DNA from: Ichthyophonus hoferi | Lineage: Eukaryota > Opisthokonta > Ichthyosporea > Ichthyophonida > Ichthyophonidae | Direction of reading: 5' to 3' | Length of the DNA: 29,060 bases | Assembly (NCBI GenBank): GCA_002751075.1 | Contig: NAOQ01000236.1 | Coordinates: 28,298-57,357 of the forward strand | Part shown: piece by piece, positions 9,340 to 20,626 of the stretch | Position numbering within the stretch: the stretch's first letter is position 1 | How the letters are laid out: every line of letters begins with the position of its first letter | Notes under the pieces: generated by a model | Databases searched by the model: none | What the model was told of the DNA's origin: nothing | The model's input: the letters and a program-made list of their open reading frames with translations, nothing else | Made by a program: the position numbers and the translations under genes

Positions 9340-12300
9340 CCCCAGGCATACTTACGAAACTATTCTGCCCTCAACATTGATTTATAACTACTTCCTACTC
9401 CAGTATATCTACCTCAAACTAGTAGAACAACTTTTGGTCATCATTCTGCCATAGGGTAATGATTGCATCTCCCACATTTCTTGCATCACTACCGACCGCA
9501 TAGCGTCCTTTCAATTGCTACACCTTTAAACAGAATTCAACTAGATTTACCTTCTGATACTCCTTGGAGATACACCATTCCTAGAATATCCAACCAAAAG
9601 GATTAAACTCCTCAATTTTGCCATCACTCCCAAGGTTCCACAGAAAGCCTCACTTACTTGACTCAGCAACTACCATACAAAATTTTAATCAGTCTACTCT
9701 TTTGGATATTCCCAAAGCAATTCCAATGGCATATAATACTTCTACGTCTAGTGAACCATCCCTCAACGTCCAACTAATGGAAACCTTTATGACCTCCTCT
9801 CATAATGAAAATTAACAACGGAGCTGAATACACTGTCTAGCTCAACAACAACCTGCATCAATGTCATCATCTCAAGATCAATCGCAGATTCCTAATCAAT
9901 ATCAATCAACAGAGGCCTTATGCATTACAACCCACTGTGAATCCTCAAAATTGTCTTATTCCTCCTTTCAATCAACAACTGGGTTTTAAATCAATTAAAT
10001 CATCATAAATATTGTGATCAAACTACCACCACATGCTTTTGTTTTTTGATTGGACTGAAGATATATTTTGAACTTGTCAATGATGTAGTTGTGCTAATCG
10101 TCTTGTTACTCCACCCAATCAAAATGATGTCAACTCATTACACTCTTTTGACATAATTCCCAGAGACAAACTCCAATGCTGAGCATACCTTCATCAATTG
10201 GGTGGTTCCTCTAAATGCCTAACATTCGTGGCAATACCATGAACCAAGGTGTGTACAAAAAGTTCAAACTCCTGAAAGCTAGTTATGAAACAACACAAAC
10301 GGTTGACATACATTGCCTTGCCATGCAATTTAGCGACATCAAAATTCACTCAAATGAATCACCTGCAAATTTCATGGATTGTTTTTAAAATGTGTCTGGC
10401 AAACTTGAAGACGCCTCCCACTAACTCTCAGAGTTTTGCTAAACAGTCTTTGTCTTCCAGATCATCCGTTTAGCCAGACCAGGTTTTTGATCTGTCATGG
10501 ATGGACTTTTCCTCAAGGATGCTAAACATCCTATTTGGACAACTCTTCATAACTGCATAACTTGCCAAGCTATCTATGAAAACACTCAGGTGGCACTCAC
10601 CAGTACCATAGCCCCAAGCTCTCATATCAACAACAGCATACGACATATTATTATTCATAAGGTCCTCTTTATCTCAGACATTAGACACAACTTATTTCCA
10701 ATCACTGCCCTATGAGACCAAAACTGTTTTTTGAATCTCACTATCAACTTAATCATCATTAATGATGACAACACCACTGTGGTGAGAGATTTTCCTTGAG
10801 AAAATTGTATCTTCCTTCTAAATACTCAACTCCTTTACAATTTGGACTGTGCCACAACCGATTTTCTGGGTCACCACAATCATATAAGACCTGATGTGAG
10901 GCTACATCACAACCATTATATTGACCAAGTGGGGTACTTTCTTAACGTAGTATCTCTCTCTCACTCACACATCGCCCACTGTATGGTTTGCAATGCTTGC
11001 AAGTCCAATTCGATCTAGCACTCCCGATTTATGCACTGCCCTCCAAAGTGCCTATATGACGCTTTTAGCCTTTAAAAAATCACAATAGACAAATAAATTG
11101 CTAAATGCAGTGTGTGCGTTGTCAATAAAATCACTGTGCGCCCCTTTCTTCCATGTTTATCAAGAGCTTCATGGCCACTAGAGTCTATCTACAGTGATGT
11201 CACAGGTACTCTCTCAGTTTACTTTGGTGGTTTCTGCTAGTTTGTCCTTTTTATAGATGAGTCCACACACTTCATCACAGTGTTCTGTTCTGTATGAAAC
11301 ACAAGGGTGTTGTTCTGTATCATTTTTATACCTACGTGGAAGCAGCACATGCCAAATATGTGCCCCTTTGCATCCTTACCTAATATACAAATCTGGGTAC
11401 TGAATCCACATCTTCTGCATTCATATCTCTACTTCATGTATGGGGTATTCAACACAAAACTATCCTTTCATGTGCATCACAATCCAATGACATCTCAGAG
11501 CATATGAATCGTCACATTATTTCCATGGCCTACACAGCCATAAATACAGCTTCTGTCCCAGATTCGTTTTGGGAGTTCACCATACGTGCAGCCATGTATA
11601 CATACAGCCTCATACTTACTGTGACCCTTACTACTGGGCAAACTCCTTATACATTGTGGTATACCATACATGCCCCAGTTCACTCTCAACAAACATTCTA
11701 TTGCAAACTCTATTACTGCACAGATCCTGAAAATTGTTTCTCCAAATTTACCATATGCAGCTACTAAGGTTGCCTTCTCAGATACTCTGACCTCATGGAC
11801 AGTTAGAATGTTCTTGAATGAAAACTTTGACAGACATCAATATATCACAATGGCTTTTTTAAAAAAATGTTTTCCCATTCACCCATTTTAAGTCACTATC
11901 TGACAATGATTCATTCACATTTGCATCCAATTCCGTGGCATCACTATCATCTACCAATGTCCTTATACCAACATTAGTAATAGCATCTTTACCCCTTGAT
12001 AAAGACACTATTCCTATGTCGTTACTGCTACGGACTACAAGGACTATATATTTCAGAAAAAAGACCGTTCTTAATGAACCTCACTTTATTTGAACTCCTT
12101 TCTCAACTCCCGCTGCTCCATTTGTTATGGTAGTTTTTCAATTTTCACCTCCTAATGAGAGGTAGAGTGGGGATAGATTCACTGAGTAAGACCTATAGAG
12201 CCTCCTCTACACCAAACATTGTTATGTACCATCAACAACACAATCTAAACATCAATACAGCAAACATACATCTATGACAAGCCAATGCACTCTCATATCT

Positions 12301-13080
12301 ACCAGCATTGCCTCAACTCCAAGTATACCCGGACAAGCTGATTTGAAGAACTACAAGGAGGCAACGCTTTCTTAAAACAAAATATCTTGGATCAATTCCA
12401 TGCATACTGAACTTGCCATGATCAATGGGTTTCATACCTGGCCCCTCATACCACGAAGTCAAGTCCCCAAGGAAGTTATTTTACTTTAAAACTTATGGAT
12501 ATTTCACAGAAACAAAGATAACAATGGTATTGTTACTCAAAATAAATCCAGGCTCTGCGTTCTGGGCAGCATGAATGCATAATATATGAGAGGGCATTAC
12601 TAATGGTCAATGCCTTCTCTGATTTAGACTTTGCAGCCAATCCACACACATTTCAAAGTACTTTAAAATATATCATTTACCTGGCAGGAAGGCCTATCGA
12701 TTGGCTTTTTAAGAAACAGAGCATCACAGTCCTTTCCATGATTGTAAGTAAGTATATTGATTTGTCAACCACTTGCCAGCAGCTCTCTTACATTACTTTA
12801 CTACTAGACTGTCGACTGTCTACATTTAGAACCATATATGCAAAGATACACACTGACAACCAGTCAACAATACGTCTTACCGAGGAAAATTCTGTCTCCA
12901 GGGATACCAGGCGTATCAAAGTTAAATACTGGCACATCCGGGACTGTGTAACCAACAAATAAGGGTAAGATTAAACCCTGCCCAACCGAGTTGATGGCAG
13001 CTGATTACTTGATTAAAGCAATGACCAACAGCAACTGTAAGCCTGCAAAACGTCGGATAAAGATGTACAATTTTCATTAA
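9340..13080 (+). mobile_element. Ty1/copia retrotransposon, plus strand (fossil)
   Basis: Parts in copia order: a gag-like piece (about 10230-10420); a protease/pre-integrase stretch (about 10640-11030, with LFISDIRHNLFPITAL and a HHCC-type zinc region including CMVCNAC); the integrase core (about 11160-11770, with FIDES, HMNRHIISMAYTA and FWEF); the start of reverse transcriptase (about 12385-12560); and RNase H with its tail (about 12600-13075, with AKIHTDNQSTIRLTEEN and LIKAMTNS). Integrase ahead of RT is diagnostic of copia rather than Ty3. The element is old and badly broken, with well over ten breaks. I could not fix its LTR borders. Confidence 0.85.
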
Positions 13081-13130
13081 TTATTTATCTAGTTCCGTCC
13101 ACTGTAATCCTTACATCATCTGCAAGAAGG

Positions 13131-13279
13131 TATCGCAATCGCTAAAAAACATCATACCACACAATCTTAATTATGATCACTATGTTTCTACATGCAGGAA
13201 ATGTATTTGGATCAACCAATGAGAATAGCTCCATTGTCTTTTGGAGATATACTTTATCTAGCCAAATAAGGATACATTA
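13131..13279 (-). mobile_element. Probable 3' LTR remnant of the minus-strand copia element (repeat B, right copy)
   Basis: Its reverse complement aligns with 7150-7293, sharing words such as cgataaagtatatctc/agataaagtatatctc and tctcattggttgatcca. It lies where the 3' LTR of the minus-strand element should be, between the two convergent copia elements. Confidence 0.55.
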
Positions 13280-13414
13280 AAATATATCTCATTTATCCAT
13301 AAACACACATAATCTGAACATACTGTTCTAGTTAATGCCATCAGAGCTAGCAGTCTTCTAACACTCTCCCGTTGGCTGAAACGTTAGAGAGAGCCAAAAG
13401 AAAACGAAAGACTG

Positions 13415-16350
13415 TTAACTTAGTGATGAAGCTGTGCTGAAGTTTCCCCGGATACCGACCAGAATATTGTTCACCTGTGATTGTGTGTGTAGCCGCAGGA
13501 GTTTCTTGACTGCTTGGAATGATCTAGGTCTGAATGGCTTGATCAGGCAGTCAGGAACTGGATCCACAGATGAGATGTTTCTGACTTTAATCTCATTGTT
13601 ACTTAGCGCTTCTCTAATGTAATGGAACCGAACAATGACGTGGCATGTGTTTTGGGAGCACACATCTTGCTTCATAGTTTTATGGCACTTGTGTTGTCTC
13701 CATACAACGGTACTCTCCCAGGGACAAAACCTAGTCCATTCAAAAACGCTGTAATATATGTTGTTTGTTGAATTGTTGCAGCCATATTAACCAACTCACC
13801 CTCAGCTAATAGGAATGCACAAATTGTTTTTTTTATAGATGTTCCAATCTAGCAAGCCTCTGGCCAGGAAGATGCAGTAGCTACTGGTACTTTTGGGCAT
13901 CATTGTATCCTTTTGTTGTAAAATCTGCATCAGAATATCCTATGCGATGGATGTGTCTAAGCTTGTACATTATTGTCTCTGATGGATATGTATTTAAGTA
14001 TTTTAGAAGGCGTAAAAGCATTTCATTGGGTTTCCCATTGGGCTTGACTGAGTATCCGAGTATCTGATGAAAAAAGTCACACTAAAAGTGACGTCGGGTC
14101 TACTGGATTACTAACCCAGGTTAGATACCTGATTAGAGAAGCATATATAATTAAATCACAAAGTTTATGATTTACGTCTTCATTATTTGCATATTGGATG
14201 TGCTCAGCAAGAAGAAGCATGTGCGTTTATTACCTGTCATGCTGTTGATAGGTTTTGACTAATTCAATGATATATTTCCATTGAGATAGTGGACTGTATC
14301 CTGCTGAATTCTTGTTGATTGTGTAGCCAAAAAAAGAGTCGAGGAATCCTATGGAATTGGTAGGGTACTTGGCCAAAATTGTGTTGAGTAACCACTCTCA
14401 ATCCTTGATGTTTGCTAAACAGATGAGTCTATCATCAATATAGACGCATATACAAATGAATCTGGTTTTACCATGATATTTGTATAGAAAAGGATTGGTT
14501 TCCATGGGGTAGAAATATATAAACTGTTAAAGGGTGTCTAAAGCTCTTTTCTACAGTATTTCAGAGATGTGAAGTCTACGGAAACTTTAGCTCAGCTTGC
14601 AAACGTATTCTTGTTTGTCTGGCTTGTTAAACATTGGCGGTTGCTCTAGGTATACTGGTGCATTCAGGTAGCTACGTAAATATACTACCTTGACATCTAG
14701 TTGTATTAGATCATAGCCTCGGGCTCCTGCTATGCTTAGCAAAAGTTTAATAGTCATGAATAAGCACACGGGGCTCAAAATATCATATTAGTCAACGCTC
14801 TTCTTTCTTTGTGACCCTTGTGCTACTAGGCATGCCTTATGTCTTGCTACTTGTCTTTTGTCGTTGAGTTTTCAATGAAATACTCATAAACTGTGCAGGA
14901 TAGTAGTTCTTACAGATGGCCGCTTAACTAAGGTGCATGTGGCATACTCATTGAGAGTGGCAATTTTTGTCTTCATCACGTGCATCAACTCTATCTTGTC
15001 ATGCACTCTCGTGACATTTTTGACTCCCTTAGGATCTAGAATTACAGGGGGTTCTGAATGAAGGTTGCGGCAATTGATGTTGCTGCTGTTATAAACGCTT
15101 GCCTGCTGGATGGAGAGTGTGGAGTGCATGTAGAGATAATTCTTATTGTCAAGAGCTAATATTTTAATCTTTCCCAAGCGTGTTTCTCAGCTATCTGTTG
15201 TTGTACGAGCATGTCATCATCACTGTTGTCATCTAATGAATCCGCTGCATTCTCTCCCACAGACTCTGAAAAGTCTTTAAGGTCTGCTTAAGACTCTAGA
15301 TTGGTGGCAGGAGGAGGCGGCAAGGGCGATTCTTTGGTGTAGGACTTATTTCTCCTACAGTCTAGGATGATGATGGATGAAAGGTTGGCACCCGTTCTGT
15401 AGTTACTTCAACTTCATCTGTGGATATGTCCACTAATGTGATTTGAAAAGTGTCTTGGGTGGTTGCAGTATGTTGTTCCTTAAATTGTTGGAACTAACCT
15501 TTAAAGAATGTAACGTTTCTTCAGGTTGTGATGCAGCATGTAATTCAATCCGTCACTATTCAACCTAGTTTTAAGAGATTATATCCATGTAATACATCTA
15601 GTTGTCCTCTAGGAGAGAACTTTTTCCTGCTAAAGTTGTTGTCTAGTCTATAGTAGACCTTGCATCCAAAAGTTCTTAATCGCTCTATAAGCAGCATTTT
15701 CTTGTATCATAATTCATATAGTACTGTGTCATTGGATATGGCTGATCTTGAATTCATGTTGTAGATGTATATCACCACATTGAAAGCATAGCTCTAGAAA
15801 TGATAGCATGTTTGCTTGATTTAAGAATGTGTGGGACATCTGCAGGAGCTGACGTATTATCTTCCTTAGGCCATTACTTTATGTGGTATATGGCAGAGTA
15901 GTAGGGTGGGTAATTCCCTTCTCATGAAAATACGTTTGGAACGCTCTGTCAAGGTATTCCTGGTATTGATATGCAAAGAGGCTAGCAATTTTGCGGGGCA
16001 AGTGCAGGGATTCTGCTGCTGCTTTAAATGTTCTGACACACTTGAGAATTTTGATTTTGTGGGTCATGCAAAACACAGTTTTTTAATGCATAAAGTCATC
16101 AATATATGTAACCATCCAACAGAAATTGTTCTTAGATTTCCTAAGCACTATAACCCTATTAGATCCTGTAGTAGTTCTGGTGACTTGTCCAGCTTTGGGG
16201 TCTTTAATTGGTTTGCATTTCAATGGTTCAAGACTCAGTTGTTGTAGTAGAGATCCTATAGAAGGTGTGTAGCCCTCAGCAGTGTTCTGTAAGCTGCATT
16301 AGTCAATAAGGATCTTTACGATCAGTGCCATTGGCATTAATGAACACAGG
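13415..16350 (-). mobile_element. Ty1/copia retrotransposon, minus strand (fossil)
   Basis: Read on the minus strand the parts follow copia order: integrase (about 16350-15720, with VTYIDDF and FHEKGITHPTTLPYT); the post-integrase region (about 15700-15540, with LRTFGCKVYYRLD); a linker frame (15177-14884); reverse transcriptase (about 14780-14250, with YDLIQLDVKVVYL and the YIDD active-site motif near 14433-14444); and RNase H (about 13960-13415, with IGYSDADF and VRFHYIREAL). Gag is not evident directly upstream. It is old and broken, with many breaks, and lies tail to tail with the plus-strand element. Confidence 0.88.
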
Positions 16351-16634
16351 TATAGTTGAAACTCACGATAAACAAATGCTGCGGAATGATAAAAAGAACG
16401 AAAACAACGAATAATAAACACGGTTCTAAACATAATATATGATTAGCTAAGATACAACAACTTTGAACAGTATTTAACTGCACATAGTGATTAATGATAA
16501 ATACGTGATATATACCATTCGGAATGATGCTTTGTATAATCGTTAGACAACAGGTTAATAAAAACTTGTGTTAATTAAGTTTCAGAATGATTATTTGAAT
16601 AATCATAGGACAATATGTTGCTGGCAACTTGTTA

Positions 16635-16764
16635 TATAACAGTCTCAGACTGAGTTCCTATTCAATAATAAGCTTATCTCAAATACTTATCATATGGTCA
16701 ACTGGTATTGAACTGAACCAACAACTTTATAACCAGCAATCAGAGACTTAGCCTAAATCCTGAT
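16635..16764 (-). repeat. Repeat A, right copy (inverted partner at 5161-5297)
   Basis: The reverse complement aligns over its length with 5161-5297. It is non-coding and lies upstream, in element orientation, of the minus-strand copia integrase. Bases 16351-16634 are AT-rich, show only weak further similarity and hold no gene. Confidence 0.65.
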
Positions 16765-16959
16765 TTCATAGTGTAACAATAAAATGTAAGTATATTACGT
16801 ATGTCCGTTTAAGTAGTAGTAGTGACCGTTAAGAGAAAAGAAAACTCAACTTATTCGATAATTAGGATTAATGTAAACCTACGACAGAAACAACAAGTAA
16901 ATTGATACCCGTAGAAACAAAGAAAAAGTAACATGTCCAATTCTCCTCTGACACAAGTG

Positions 16960-17078
16960 ACGAGGATACTTCAAGACATCTCCTTGGGGACTTTGATACT
17001 AATACAAGTCCTGAATCCCACAAAGTAGAAGAGGGACATCACATGTCCGTTGACAGTAGGGCAAAATCAACATTGAGT
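16960..17078 (+). repeat. Repeat D, right copy, with a conserved acidic frame
   Basis: On the plus strand it encodes SDEDTSRHLLGDFDTNTS, then EEGHHMSVDSRAKS. It corresponds to the minus-strand frame at 3941-3838. The frame is antisense to the nearby copia element. Repeats D and A keep the same relative order and orientation in both copies, so they may belong to one element. Confidence 0.5.
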
Positions 17079-17184
17079 CACACATACAGAGAGCTAAGCA
17101 AGCTTTGGTTATTACAACTGTGAAATCGTTCACAGTGCTCTCTATAGTGTATTGCAGGAAGATATTAAGATCCGCCCTAGGTCT

Positions 17185-17960
17185 TCATGAGGAAAAGAGT
17201 GTTCCGCTGCTTCCGCTACCTCCTTCATGGTCTGTTGGAGAATGACAGGGGTCTTCTAGTGGTTTACTAAATAGGTTAGGTGGTTCGGCACCTGAAGATC
17301 CGCTAGGGCCACCATGTGTCCCTTGTGGGCCAGTGCCAAAGTTCAAAAGTCGGGCACTTGGCGGACCAGTTGGGAATGCAGGACCGGTTCTATGTGGTTG
17401 GAAATATGGCCTGGTAGGGGTGGCATTGTAAGTTTGCCCCCTCCCAACGTCATCGTTTGATTGCATACCTGGCATGATGGTATAGAAACCGACATGTATT
17501 ACACTATCGTCAATTGGTGGTTGACCAATTTGAACTGGTGCTGGTGTTGGGGTAATAGTAACCCCCATGGAATGATTAAACCGACCATAGGAGGGGTGGT
17601 TACCATTATGGATGCACCGATTGGTGTATCCAACACTTTCGGTACCTCGTGGTCCGAACTTCGGTTGTGATCAGCTGGAGAAGCTTACACTGACCGTATG
17701 TGAGCAACATAGGCATGGATGGGTACTGAGTTAGTATTACCAAAGGAAAATACTGCGCTTGTTGGGAGGAGGAAGGAAGCCTTATTCACATCCCCAGAGA
17801 GAGTGATCGGATTTTCTTTTCTCGTAGGGGCGGGCCCCTAGAGATTCTCACATTCATTCAAGGTTCCGAATGAATCTTGAATGGAAACCATGTCTACATC
17901 AAAGCATCAAATATCTTATTGAATGTGTATGTAAAAACAGATGGGTGAGTGCTGACTGGT
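17185..17960 (-). mobile_element. Gag-like Pro/Gly/Ser-rich region (possible LTR-element fossil)
   Basis: A minus-strand frame of 127 codons at 17568-17185 is rich in Pro, Gly, Ser and Thr (TPTPAPVQIGQPP, FPTGPPSAR, SSGAEPPN). The reading upstream towards 17960 has a similar composition (ITLSGDVNKASFLLP). Such composition and the place upstream of copia pol would fit a gag, but I see no zinc knuckle and no recognisable capsid motif. It is degraded. Confidence is low. Confidence 0.35.
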
Positions 17961-18134
17961 TAGGGCACTTCCAATTGAGGTCCGGGTGGCAGCATGGTCA
18001 AATCCGGAGTTTGTACCACTGTGGTTATCATCTTGAGAGGCCTTTTTGCCCTAATAGAGGATTGAGGGCGTGTGTTAGAAATAACATAAGGCAGCTGCAA
18101 AGGAAGCGTGTGAGGCCCATAACCCTGTAAGGGT

Positions 18135-18743
18135 AAGGAACCAGAGATTGCCGTTTCGCTAAGAAGCCGTTTTTGGAACTTGAAAATTTGCACTTGAGTG
18201 CGGTTCGAGACGTCGCTGATGACCCTGTCACCAAGTGAGTCTTTTGATCATCTTTCCATGCGAGACCCCTTTCGAGTGGTCTCATTTATTCTCTTATTGG
18301 GTTCGGAATATGGAGATTTAACCTTATTTTTACTTCTAAATATATTAATTTAAGTATATTGCTTCATTATGATGAAAGTCAAGGCGTTGTCTTGGACACT
18401 TAAATAAATCACGAGTTCTGTTCTGGTATTTATACATTCTTTCTCATTTACTTATATAATAACTGTATATGTTAGCATATAGAGAACATCACTTAATAGG
18501 ATAAATTTCCATTAGATCAACACCTTGACTTCCATCATAATGAATCAATTAACGCAAATTAATATATTTAGAAGTAAAAATATAGTTAAATATCCATATT
18601 CTGAACCCAATAAGAGAGTAAATGAGACCACTCAAAAGGGGTCTCGCATGGAAAAATGGTCAGAAGACTCAGCTGGTGACACAGTCATCAGTGACGTCAT
18701 TCCAAAACGGCTTCTTAAGCCAAAAGGAATCTCTGGTTCCTCA
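18135..18743. repeat. Large inverted repeat: arms 18135-18389 and 18518-18743
   Basis: The reverse complement of 18135-18389 (255 bases) aligns with 18518-18743 (226 bases) around a 128-base spacer. Shared words include tgagaccactc, ggggtctcgcatgg, aaaacggcttctta, atctctggttcc and taatatatttagaagtaaaa. By eye the arms are roughly 85% alike outside one gap of about 30 bases. The frame is protein-like in both arms (SEPNKRVNETTQKGSRME in the right arm), but I do not recognise it. This is either two opposed copies of an element or a fold-back element. Confidence 0.8.
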
Positions 18744-18939
18744 CAAAAATCCTATAATAGTACTGGGGATTATTTTAGCTAGGTCTTTATCTTACTGCTA
18801 AAGAAAAAATATTAGCATCTATCTCTGAATGACATTATGTTAATTCTCACTCTTGATTAGTTAAGACTAATCAACCAATTAGTGCTCTGGATTAAATTAT
18901 AGAAGAAATATAGTAACACATAGCCCAACCTTAGCTCAC

Positions 18940-19064
18940 AGAGTAATCTAGTCAATAGTCATGCGTGCTTCTGCCTCCAGAATAATTTTCACAGTTTCAA
19001 TATCCAATTCTACATCTGGTTCTAAAGGATATATCTGTCCATTATTAGTCGCTGTTATCTTCAT
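18940..19064 (-). pseudogene. Orphan exon resembling the N-terminal ubiquitin-like domain of DDI1
   Basis: From ATG at 19064 the minus strand encodes MKITATNNGQIYPLEPDVEL, then DIETVKIILEAEARMTID, then TAG at 18950-18948, then ITL and a good donor (GTGAGC from 18939). DDI1-family proteins, proteasome shuttle factors with a retroviral-type aspartic protease domain, begin MKITVT..., have LDV.PD.ELEN.KALCEAE in the same register, and carry an acidic or Gln residue where the TAG falls. I infer a GAG/CAG-to-TAG change in a decayed first exon. No downstream DDI1 exon (protease or UBA) is seen, and the large inverted repeat begins about 200 bases further on. Chance similarity in so short a stretch cannot be excluded. 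Confidence 0.55.
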
Positions 19065-20626
19065 TCTCTTGTAATATTTATTACCAACCACAAAAATATA
19101 ATAAATATAATAAATATAATATAATATCGTATAATATAATATAATACATGCAGAAAAATGATGAAATATTTCAGCTCCTGTGACTACAGAGTAAGTCTTC
19201 AGCTGAAAACTCTCCTTTTCTTTTTTTAAGTGATATATATGCTACTTTATTGTTTATTGTGAAATGAACCTCTAATTGCTAAGAAGCATTAGAACGACGT
19301 TCTATGCAATAATTAAGAGAAGAATGTTGGTTAATGATAATTAGTTAACTTTATGACCTCACTATATTCAATTGAAGAAAAATGCTTAGTGAGTCAAAAA
19401 AAAAAAATTTTACCATGGCTACAAAGTGTTGCTCTTCACGGTTTTATTTAATACCATCCAGTATAATAAACTAGTGACATACAACATAACTGGAGGAAAA
19501 AGGTTGCAAAACCAATTCAAATGGACTTCTCACAATTGTGTCAACAAATCAATTATTTATTGGAAGCTATTCATCTTATTACATCGAGTAATTTGTGAAT
19601 ATACTGACAGAGCCATGCAAATATTTATCGCACACATAACTAAGCTATCAACAGTCAATATATATTATCGAGTCTATACTAAACTGAATAAAACCAACCA
19701 TTCTCAAGCATTGAAAGGTATTGGGCCAGTCACGAAGTACAGTTTGTCGTTCAATCATACCAACAGATTAGAGAGGTGCATAGTATAAAACAAGCTTAGA
19801 AACACTGTTTGCTACTGCACTACATACTATCACAGGGTAGTGGAAGTTATAGAAATCTATCTTATCGGCCTTACATACATTATAAGCCTCATGAAACTCA
19901 TTACTGGCTATCAATTCAATACTTTATGAGCACTATATAAACACTGGTTAAATTTAAAATTAATTAGTAAAACCTTAATTTAATACGCGATATAATTATT
20001 GTGCTCCTGTATGGAAATCTGTTTTCTCATTTTTTAAAGAAATTGTATGGGGTAAGATAAAATCTATTAAATGCAAAATTTATCAGCTAGAAATACACAG
20101 TAACAGGTCTAAGCACATACCCTAAATATCTCTGCGGACTTATGAAAAACCATAATACAATATAAGAATATTGTCGGGTGTATATGCATCATGGCGGGGG
20201 GGAGGGGTGGTATAGTGATTTATTTTTTCAGAACAATTTGAGCTGGGAAAGTGATTGTCAGGGAAAACCACACGCTAATTTATAATGTATATTGATCGAG
20301 TAAAATATTATTTATATGGGAAAATCCTATTACAATTATATATATATATATATATATATATATCAATAATCTCAGTTATAATTTTCAAAAAACAAATTTC
20401 TAGAAAGACATAAATAATGTCCATTTCATACAAGTTGGGTCAGATAATATTTACTTAAGGACTAGGTTGCTAATGCCAACTCTATATCAACAAGCTTTTA
20501 TAATTTTAATAACAAATACAGGTATATTGTGGCCGTTCCCAAATCACACGTCCTTGGTTTGATCGTTTTCGCATGTGTTGAAAATTTCTTGACATGTAGG
20601 TGGGTTTGGAGGGCAAACGGGTAACC
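19065..20626. other. AT-rich intergenic region, including the 3' flank of the hnRNP gene
   Basis: A (TATAA)n-type run lies at about 19097-19146. A 120-codon plus-strand frame (19426-19788) has no recognisable motif. A G-rich patch lies at about 20193-20210 and a pure TA run at 20337-20363. A minus-strand AATAAA (plus TTTATT at 20219-20224) lies about 400 bases past the hnRNP stop codon and could be its polyadenylation signal, but other AT-rich sites would serve. Confidence 0.4.

Noticed and set aside
15906-16247. 113-codon plus-strand frame
   Set aside because: It lies opposite the copia integrase, which is clearly recognisable on the minus strand.
17870-18130. 86-codon plus-strand frame
   Set aside because: It overlaps the left arm of the inverted repeat and the gag-like region, whose protein-like reading is on the minus strand.
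19426-19788. 120-codon plus-strand frame in AT-rich DNA
   Set aside because: No motif, no splice context and a composition expected from AT-rich non-coding sequence; I cannot support a gene.
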